Of a DNA stretch of 64,000 nt, positions 52,545-64,000 are shown piece after piece. The stretch spans positions 1,866,521 to 1,930,520 of the forward strand of contig NC_085087.1 of the NCBI RefSeq assembly GCF_963422355.1, read 5' to 3'. The notes below the pieces were generated by a model. It did not search any database. It worked only from the letters and a program-made list of their open reading frames with translations, and was not told the DNA's origin. This DNA is from Corticium candelabrum. Lineage: Eukaryota > Porifera > Homoscleromorpha > Homosclerophorida > Plakinidae. The stretch's first letter is position 1; every line of letters begins with the position of its first letter. The translations under genes and the position numbers were made by a program.

Positions 52545-53575
52545 CGGAAGCTTGCAGACATGAAGTACAGCTGTAGCGTCAGTTGTTACTGTAGTGGAAG
52601 TTTGCTCACCATTTAATTAAATTTTAGGAAATAGTGTAACTAAAGAAGTCTATAGACAGTCTATATATGTAAGGACACTAGAATAGCGTAGATCTTGTAG
52701 ATCAGAAAATCAAACTCCAGTGTGTTACACACAGAGCTCTTTGGTTTCCTCTAAGTAATAAAGATATGCTATAGCAGTAAAGTACATGTTGCAGTTGCAA
52801 CCGCTTATACGCATATTTGTCCGACCAGCATCACTATTCCAAAATCACAAGGTTTACTGGTCGGATATTTCAGAAAATGCTCAGAGTTATAATTTAGTCT
52901 GTAAAGTAGTGCTTCTACACACTGTTGGCATTTACTGATTTATAATAGTATGAGTAAATTCTGTCGGTAGAATATCATTTGTGTTATCAAAGACTCTGTT
53001 GCAAACGTATACGTTATCAGCTAGTAGAAAGCCCGTTTGCTACATGATATAATTAATCAAGCACTACGTAGTGTAGCTACCTACTGGTAAAAGGTTCTGG
53101 ACTGCATTTGGGGTCCTCAAAATTCCATATTAGTTACATATACCTATAGGTAGTATTAGAGTCATCACTGTTATCAGTGGACATGCCATCATCATTATAG
53201 GCCAAATTACATATAAATTTCAGCGTTGTCTGACAATTATCAGACCAAGATGTCTGGTGATGAGACATAATTAATTCTGGTCGAACCTATAAGTATGTAT
53301 TGAACAAATAAGCAAATGTAATTGCGAGATGTATAATGTTTTGCTTTTCCAGAGAGTTATTACCTAGAGAAAACCAAAGAGCTCTATTCCTAATACGCTG
53401 GACTCTGCACAACTCTCTGATGCACTGTATATAGATGGACGCTACTAGAATGCTGTTTACTTCTAGCAGCTAGATCATTTCCTAACTAGGTGGTGAGTTT
53501 ATGCACAAACTTCCACTACAACTGACACAATACATCTGTACTGCACTTCCAGTCTGTAAGCTTCCATGAATATTG
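52545..53575. mobile_element. Foldback-type element with ~225 bp inverted arms
   Basis: The arms at about 52545-52772 and 53343-53572 are inverted copies. Each has GAAGCTT-AGAC near the tip, a GTCAGTTGT...TAGTGGAAGTTTG block, and GAGCTCTTTGGTTT...TCTA-GTAATAA at the inner end. The ~570 bp centre has no coding capacity. It is non-autonomous; tips and target duplication are not resolved. Confidence 0.7.
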
Positions 53576-53705
53576 GGCTAGTGTCCATAGTGTAACACAC
53601 AGTATTCATCGAGCGCTTGTCACAATGACGTCTGCGGAACCTTCAATCTTTTCTTCTAATTATAGACGGTACATCTTAATTAATGACACACGTACAGGCA
53701 AGCTT

Positions 53706-53850
53706 CTACGTCAAGGGCGGCGGAGCACTCCAGAAAGTGATGCGGCGGGTTGGCCCAGCACCAATAGCATCATGTGATATGCTTCAAAAAGTGCAGGTGC
53801 GACGCTCGCCGTGTACTGCTGTAGCGGCTCTGCCGCCCTTGTACCTACAT
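53706..53850. mobile_element. Short hairpin MITE, GC-rich
   Basis: CAAGGGCGGCGGAGC at the left is matched by GCTCTGCCGCCCTTG at the right, about 140 bases apart. It is markedly more GC-rich than its surroundings. The open frames across it on both strands are chance. Confidence 0.5.
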
Positions 53851-56255
53851 GGACGCTCGAGCGGAGGTGTGCGCTAAAAAGGAAATTTCTTTGATTTAAT
53901 CCCTCTTCTTGAAATGCATATACTTCAGTCTCATTCCGCTTTGTTTGGGGATGCGCGATGACTGTCTGGATACCGCAAAGCTGGATATAGTCATGCATTT
54001 GTTTACTAGGTAAGCAGGAACCAATTTAATTAATTAAAGACTTTAGGACTTTGCCACAGTGTGCACAACGAGTCGCTAGTGCATGGGTCCATTTACCGCG
54101 TGAGAGTAAAATAGTAAATACTCGGTATAAATGTAAGCATAACAAATCAGAAGCTCTATGTGTCTCTAAAACATACTACCAGACTCACTAAGTGTGACCT
54201 GATGGTGCAGAATGACTCTCAAGCTCGCCCTTATATTTGACCATACTCTGTCCGACCGTTACAATTCTCTCTAGATAAGTGACTACCAGTTCCAATCAGG
54301 TCTTTAGCCGACCGATTTCAGATTTCGCATCTATACGTTTGCGTTCAACATTTCGAGTGCCGAGGTATGTACTGCACATCTGTTGCATTCTAAATAGCAG
54401 ACTATGATGAGTTTAGATCCAGAGCATGCAGTTCTTTATCTCCAGTTAGCATGTGAATTGTGCTCAAAGCGAATAGATTCGAAATGCGCATGTACTAGAC
54501 GTCAAAATGCTTGCCCTGCCCAAGAAGCGAGTCTGCGTTGGCAGCTTCGTTGAACGTTTAGCCGGAAACGCCTGCGTAACCGCAAAGACCCAAACGCAGG
54601 CGCATCCGCGAACACAGTGTGACGAACAGGCCCCTAAAAATATTAAAGACGTTCGCCAGTCGAGTAGGAAATCAATCAGTCATTCTATACTTGTTTGGAA
54701 ATTTTCTAAAATAAATAAATTAGTTGAATCTAGAAATATTTGCGAAAACATATAATTTACAAGCGGTCAAGCCTAGCGCACGTTAAAAGGCGTGGTTCTA
54801 AAATGAGCTACATGTACTTGTTTAGACATAGCCCACATGTTTGCTTGCATGTCTAGACATCTTACCTTGAAAACCAAAGAGCATCATCGTGCAGTGTGCA
54901 GCTATAGTATATAAACGGTAGGGATCAGAATGATATGTTTGTCAAATATGGCGGGCTTTGAGTTGGACCAATGAAGTCTTTGATAAATACTAATCTTTTA
55001 ACTAATCGTTTATACCCTAGACCGGAAGTAGGCGCCAGTAGTCCACTGGCAAAAGTACACTTTTTGAAAAGTGGTCCGCGGTCATGTATTCTGAACGAAA
55101 TGCCAACAATTGATAAGTGGCACCCTGCTCAGCATCCGATAAATTCTTCCAAAATTTTCTGCAGGAAAAAATCTTGATTACGCAGTTGTACTTGCTGTGG
55201 CTAAACGTTCTGTTCCAAAATTTATGAACAGAAAGAGCTAGCTAGCCAGCACTCAAACGTATTTAGCGACTGTTTGAATTTGTTATCCTATCAGTAGATG
55301 TACACGTTTGCCTGCAACTACTTCTGGGAATGGTGCTACTATAGGTGAACCACCTAAATACAATGATACAACCACAATGACGCTATAATGTCTGCCATAC
55401 TGTCCACACGAGCTTGTCACCATAGTAACCAAGAACAGTGTCTATGCGTCTAGCCACTGAGTGACTGTCCTGGAGCGAGCACCCTTTGTAATGCTGTAAG
55501 GTACGTAGCTTGTGCATGCACATTCAGAGGTACACAAAGACAAGACAAATAGTTTCCTCCAAGAAATTATAACCATTAGCTAACTAAAAAACGGTTGCCT
55601 AATTGTTCAGTAAGTACCTGAAACAATCCTGGAAATTAGCAATGCAACTTCATCCGTCATGGCAATTTGCGTCCGCGTCATCTCTCTGGTATCCTCATAA
55701 GCTATTAGAATAGCTTCCAACCACCTGACGGTTGAATAACATCCCTGTATTAATAACTTAGCTGTATACGGCAACAGTAAATGATCAGATGACAATACAA
55801 TCTGTGTATCATATTTCAAAAAGAGTTAGAAGTAGGAGTAGGAAGTTGGCAGAGTATGCAGAGTAGGAAGGAACACGCGTGCATGTTAGTTGTGGGTTGT
55901 TATGCAAACACGCACGCGTATCATTAACATTTTGGATTTCAAAGCGGCTGATAGTCGGGACTGCCTAAAAATATTGAACGGAGTTCTAACTACCAAACTA
56001 AATGATTTCGTTGTAGTTAGGCAACTACGGACGTTTGTTAGAATGACAACGTCGTGACGGTTCAATCTGTACAAACAAAGGACAATGCTCACATCCTCTC
56101 ATATACTAGAGTACTAATTAATTATCAAGACAGAGCCCTGATGTCTTATGCATCTGTAAGTGCGTTTGTTTGGTTTCTAGTCCGCGACACAAGTAAAGCA
56201 TTCTGCACAGAGCAGGTCATTCAGTTTCCTGCTTCCAGCCTAGCGAGGTTCCAAA
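53851..56255. other. Intergenic region, nothing recognised
   Basis: About 2.4 kb without a supportable exon. The frames at 54507, 55607 and 55886 are short and unsupported. Confidence 0.45.
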
Positions 56256-59016
<2,761 letters not shown>

Positions 59017-59898
59017 AACCACATAAAGAGTACTATTATAAATGTTCATTAAACTTTTCCATACAAGTGTTTGAAAGTAGTTGACTCTATCTGTGTAAGG
59101 TATATTGCATACTACTGTAGTGCAGAAAGTAGGAATTTTAGCAATGATTTGTAACAAAGATAAAATTATTTCTAACTAAGTCATTTAACAGCTAAAGCCC
59201 TTTACTATTCTGGAAGTCATGCATTAATATGAATATCAACTACATCATTAACAGCAACAAAGCGATAGACAAAGCTAGACTATTGGTTGCTCACTTGCAG
59301 TTTTCCCCAGTAATAAATGCGGCCCTACACCTCTAGTTATAAGTGCTTTGCTACCTTGACTGCAATAGCAATCCTATTTGACTACATTCACATTGTCCCA
59401 ATGTGTCACATCAACATTAAATATGCAAATCATGCATTCAATTGGCACATTCATATTTGAGCGATTATAATAATAAGCACCTAGAATCATCTCTAAGACT
59501 CTTAGATAATTAAGCATTGGTGCAGACCCCTCAAAGCGACTTCTTATTTCAAGTTATGCCCTAGAACGCCTGACAGCAATAATTTCTTAACTTACAGGAC
59601 CTTGACTACATGTATGGATATCCAAATTTGATTATAACTCAGTTTCTTATGCGCATTTAGCAATTTTTATATAATTTATTAACTAAACAGTTTAAATATG
59701 TATGAACTCAAACTGAATTCTATAAGATTGCCTACAGCCCTCAGAGACTGTCTGCATACTGTGAATAAGACTACTGAGTTGATAAATTTATAAGTTAGCT
59801 AATGTTTGTGAACGTATATGAAGCATTAGATGCAGTAAAACACAATGTATATAGTCAAAACAGCACTCACTTGAGTAGAAGAGGCAGTTGTCTTCAAC

Positions 59899-60033
59899 CA
59901 GAGGTGTCGCTCAATAGGGGCCTGGGTGGGCCATGGCCCCCAATATTAGTAGGCGTGGCCGTCTAGACAATTGACAATAGACAATAATCCTAGCGCTGGC
60001 CCCCCCAATTTTGGACGTCCAGCGACGCCTCTG
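59899..60033. mobile_element. hAT-like MITE, copy 2, with TSD
   Basis: The ends CAGAGGTGTCGCT and AGCGACGCCTCTG are 13-bp inverted repeats with one mismatch. The flanks read CTTCAAC on both sides, consistent with most of an 8-bp hAT target duplication. The length is 135 bp, with no coding capacity. Confidence 0.8.
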
Positions 60034-60645
60034 CTTCAACGAACGGTTTCGTTTTGCAGTAAAATCTCGTTCCTCTAGATTGCTTACATCCTCTCTAATA
60101 ATAAGAGTTGTATTGCCGTGAAAAATTAAAATAAGAAAACACATGTTGGACATGTTCTCTGAACCGCGATTTGTCAAACAGGCAGATAACCCATAATTCG
60201 GTACCGTGCAATCCCGTATGCGGTCATTATAAAACCCGTATGCGATACCTATAAACCCGTATGCGGTACCGCTGATCACTTTACGCATTTGGGCGAGTCT
60301 TGTTATACTTTCGATAAAATTTAAATTGGTACAAACCATTTTAGTTAATAGAACAAACTGCTTTATTTTACTACATCTGCTAAAGATGTTCGTTGACTAG
60401 CTATAGGTAGAGTACCTGAACTCTCCTGTCCCTACAAGAAGGGTGTCTATAAATTTCAACCTATTTTCGGTGTTCTCAAAGTCTGTAAAATGTTAGCGAC
60501 CTATGCTGCATGCACCATCTACTGTCTTTCGCAAAAGTTACGCGTCAAGTTGACACGACGGACGCAAATCAAGTAATTTTTAGTTACGTCTGCCTCAAGA
60601 CAGTCAAAGATCGGTTGATTTGTCATGCGTCAGACGTTTATTTAG

Positions 60646-60647
<2 letters not shown>

Positions 60648-60703
<56 letters not shown>

Positions 60704-60707
60704 GTGA
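60648..60707. repeat. (TG)n microsatellite
   Basis: A 60-base TG run with one CG variant near its end. Confidence 0.9.
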
Positions 60708-61548
60708 ACACCGTTTACCGTAAGCGGCAGAGTATTGTTACAATCAATCGACACGAAAGAAGTCGTATCAGAACAAAGCCAGCACTAAACGGTAATAGTT
60801 GAATACCAATACCCAGCTAGATGTCTTCGTATCCTGCCTGCAATTTGTGTAAACCGTGTATTTGCATGCAACCACACAATAGATTCCGCAGATGTCGCAC
60901 CTGCGAGGAACAAATGACCATTGTAATTATTGTTCATCGGTGCAAATTACTTGCAGTGAAAATTCCTAGATTGCTTTGTTTCACGTGACGGCAACACAGC
61001 TCCGCGACTGTTCACGTTACGTGTATAGCCAAGTATGAAGTGAAGCCGTGCACCAACAGAAACGTGCTAGTAATTTGCCGGCCATCAACAATTGAGCCAA
61101 TTATTAGTCGAATACTCGATCTCTTTGCTATTCTTGCACCAATCGTAATCAAACGTATCCAGATTACCACACCAGCTGACGGTACATGTACTGTATATAC
61201 AAAAAACGTGACGTCGCAAGCACCGCGAATCCTACGAAAATGACATCGATCGTTGTGTTATAAACGAATTTAGTAGTATTACTTGATACTAATATACTGC
61301 AGTTACAGCATCACTGCAACTTGCACAACCAGGTAGCTAATGACTACTTCATTAGCGAGCGAATTAGAAACCTAAGAACTCCTAAACCATCTCTGCATAA
61401 TTCATACAGTGTCTGTTCCTCTGACCTCACACAAATATCGTCCACGGAAAGCGTTTTGCTCAGTATCTGCTCTGCCCGCACGAGATCTCTAACTTCTCAA
61501 ACTTGCTGCAGTTGAAAGTCAAGAAATCTATTTCAGCCTTTAATTGTC

Positions 61549-62424
61549 ATGAACGTATGGACATCATTCTGTGCATTACTCGTCCTCGTGTCGACGTCTT
61601 ACTGTTTGGAACACTTTGAGTGTGGTAAACGGAATGACAATAAAATGTTTCCCAGTGCACATCTGTGAATCGTTCTCTTTTGCTTTAATTGCAGGTTCTG
61701 ATCATGTTCTTGGATCGACGCCTCTTACTCTGTATGGACTGGAGAACAAGATGACCGTATGGCCAATAAAAATGAATGGCACTACACCAAAGTGGAGGAT
61801 ATCACCGAAAAAGTCGACATCGTTTGTTCGTGTTATATATAGTCGTTTAGTGATCAGAAGTCTAAGTCAGACGGCTGGTAGTCACATTACGTATGAACTC
61901 TGGAACGGGAAGAAGCTAATCCATAGCAGTGCGAAAGCACGCATTGAAGTCGGACGTAAGTTCTCCATCATTGGATTGATTTAACATTTTAGGATACTAT
62001 GGCAGTGTTTTACATACTCATCAGTCCAGATGCCCACGTGTATTTTCTGCTGCATTTGCATTAGCACAGCCACCCTTGGTGGCTTTGGCCGATCTAATTG
62101 CAAAAGATATAGTTGCAGTTTAAAACACAACGAAGGTCAAAGAAGTTTTGACAAATATGTACTAACGTTTGTATAAATTAAAATTAGTCAGGAAAGTATG
62201 GACCATATCCCATAAAATGGCCATGCAGGCTATTCAACAGTTAGACAGACAGAGAGACAGACAAAAATACATACTGTATCCATACCTACATACATATACA
62301 AAACTACTTACATGCAGGACATACACGGATACACACATACTTACATATACGCATACATACACACATCCATATAGGCAGAAAGACAGAGATAGAGAGATAG
62401 GCACAGACACACACAGAAAACAGA

Positions 62425-62489
<65 letters not shown>

Positions 62490-62656
62490 TTCATTAGCAT
62501 AGCTAGATAAGAACGTCGAAATGTAGTGTGCTCAGTGTAATTTTGTATGCCATCATGGTCCTATTGTGTTAGTGTTAGGTAGCTCATGATGTAAAGGTTT
62601 GATAAACGGAAAATATAGGTGTTGAGACAGACAGACAGACAGACAGACAGGCAGGC

Positions 62657-62704
<48 letters not shown>

Positions 62705-62977
62705 GGAAAGACAGTGGTGATCAATCATTTCACTGACACTTGAATAATGCAATGTGAAAGTCATCTCGGACAAACTTATTAGCACAGCCCGATTAGATCG
62801 TCAAAACATAGCGTACTAAGTTTAATTTTGTAAGCTTTAGGACCGTAATGGTCCTGTTGTTACTGTAGACTTTTTCTTAGTAGTTTACCTTTTAGTTGCT
62901 TGTGGTGTAAATGCGTGATTTAAAAATAAATATATGTATTAAAAGACAAACAGGCAGACAGACAGACATACATACAT

Positions 62978-63046
<69 letters not shown>

Positions 63047-64000
63047 AAGACAGGCAAATAAAAACTAAGCAGCAAACAATTTAGTGACAAAGATGCCACA
63101 AAATATCAAATCGTTTGCTGACATAGGAGCACCTGATCTCCATTTGAACACAAGTCACTACAAAGTACACTCAGGACATAGGCTGAAGATTTGCTATACA
63201 GCTACTGGCTCTCCCAGCCCAGTCATCAGTTTGCACAAGAAAGGCTCTACAAACGTTGTCAATACAAATCCAAGATATCACATTAAGGAGTCTTGTTTGA
63301 CAATTAATGCAGTACACATTGATGACAGAGGAATGTATGTGCTCAAAGCTAATAACTGTGTCAGTTCTGTTGATACAGAATTTCGCCTGAAAGTCGTTGG
63401 TAAGTCAAACACAGCTGTGACACAACGTTACATGCAAAATATATTAAATATCATGTGTGTTGTTGTAGAGAAGCCTAGAGTGACCATCCTTGCAAATGCA
63501 AGCCACATTCATGTCCCAGTCAACAGTCCACTAACATTGCCTTATAATTTCTCAGGAAGGCCACAGGCAAGCTTACAATGGTTCCACAACAGTTCAAATA
63601 TTGATCACAGCAAATACACAGAGTCAAATTTGCACCTAAACAAAGTTTCATTTAAAGACGCAGGCACGTACAAAGTTGTAGTGACCAACTCTGTGGGAAA
63701 AGCACAGGCATCAATTCGACTCTCTGTACACTGTAGGTCAAAACCATAAGCACAATTTTTTTACAGAGTGATTAATTCAAATTTTATTTCCAGCACAACT
63801 AAAAACAACTCTCAGAACTACTCAACAGTACAAAAATCCAACACCAAGAACAGTTTTTATAGAACAAACCAACCTCCCAAAAGAAGAAACGCTTACTCAA
63901 GAAACAATTATATATAGTGCAACCGAAATCAGCGAACATCAAACTGTAAACAGGTCTCTAGCAAATACCTTTACAAACATCTCTAATCCACATCAGAGTC
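61549..64000 (+). CDS. Ig-domain receptor 2, partial at the right edge
   Basis: Exons are 61549-61624, 61695-61955, 63085-63399, 63469-63732 and 63794 onward, cut by the window end. All junctions are phase 1, and 374 residues are seen. Exon 1 is exactly the same length (76 nt) as in receptor 1 and gives a signal peptide ending SYCLEHFEC. The N-terminal domain (26-112) matches that of receptor 1 (SRLVIRSLSQTAGS; ARIEVG). Two I-set-like domains follow: 113-217 (KICYTATGSPSPVISLHKKG, DRGMYVLKANNC) and 218-305 (SGRPQASLQWFHNSSN, DAGTYKVVVTNSVG). A Thr/Ser/Gln-rich stalk then begins. Compared with receptor 1 it has one extra Ig exon. The TM and tail should lie beyond the window. Confidence 0.82.
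62240..62490. repeat. (CAGA)n tract 1 in Ig receptor 2 intron 2
   Basis: Degenerate CAGA/CATA units run from about 62240, and a perfect CAGA run occupies about 62426-62488. Confidence 0.9.
62624..62715. repeat. (CAGA)n tract 2 in Ig receptor 2 intron 2
   Basis: A CAGA run with occasional CAGG and CAAA variants, separated from tract 1 by about 135 bases of unique sequence that recurs after this tract. Confidence 0.9.
62944..63058. repeat. (CAGA)n tract 3 in Ig receptor 2 intron 2
   Basis: A third CAGA run, ending about 26 bases before the exon 3 acceptor, so it lies in the position of the branch-point and polypyrimidine region. Confidence 0.9.

Larger units (their letters stand above)
59017..61548. 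other. Intergenic region between the two Ig receptors
   Basis: It contains one hAT-like MITE and one TG microsatellite. A 142-codon minus-strand frame at 59911-60339 runs through the MITE and an internally repetitive GTATGCGGTA segment, so it is not credible as a gene. A short repeated block (CCCGTATGCGGT-like, three times near 60210-60275) is visible. Confidence 0.5.

Noticed and set aside
59911-60339. 142-codon minus-strand ORF
   Set aside because: It crosses a complete MITE and a small internal repeat; no family resemblance.

Overview
This is animal nuclear DNA from an early-branching metazoan, most likely a sponge. The evidence is spliced genes with GT-AG introns, several only 50-65 bp long, and animal-type products: hormone-sensitive lipase, actin, Ig-domain membrane receptors, and a receptor kinase with a kelch ectodomain and a TKL-type kinase. 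There is also heavy microsatellite content and many small DNA transposons. The taxon is inferred from character, not from a marker gene. No rRNA, functional tRNA, CRISPR or prokaryotic operon was seen.

Layout. 1-18.5 kb is gene-poor. It holds an extraordinary ~4.15 kb (GT)n tract, a frame-broken stretch resembling a Roco/COR protein, two decayed non-LTR retrotransposons on the minus strand, and three tRNA-derived SINE copies, two of them embedded in GT microsatellites. 18.6-36.1 kb is one gene, a complete six-exon hormone-sensitive lipase (LIPE-like). Its introns have absorbed a pogo-like DNA transposon that carries an intact cysteine-protease-like ORF, a foldback element with a nested MITE, and several other MITEs. 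37.4-49.4 kb holds two intact members and one pseudogene of a small secreted three-exon family. Its central part recalls the FGF beta-trefoil, and each copy has a TATA box. 43.1-46.9 kb, lying between the two intact copies, encodes a 1241-residue kelch/EGF/TM/TKL kinase. 49.8-51.1 kb is a divergent three-exon actin. 56.3-64 kb carries two tandem Ig-type receptor genes. The first is complete, with nine exons, a TM segment and a tyrosine-motif tail. The second runs off the right edge.

How the genes relate. The right half is rich in secreted or surface signalling proteins: putative FGF-like ligands, a receptor kinase, and Ig receptors with SH2-docking tails. Physical clustering does not prove a shared pathway. 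The Ig pair shares a highly regular exon scheme with every junction in phase 1 except the exon 7/8 junction of the first gene. Its Ig domains lack the canonical cysteines. This makes it the best candidate for an undescribed recognition-receptor family. All exon models come from reading frame, splice consensus and paralogue comparison; no transcript evidence was available.
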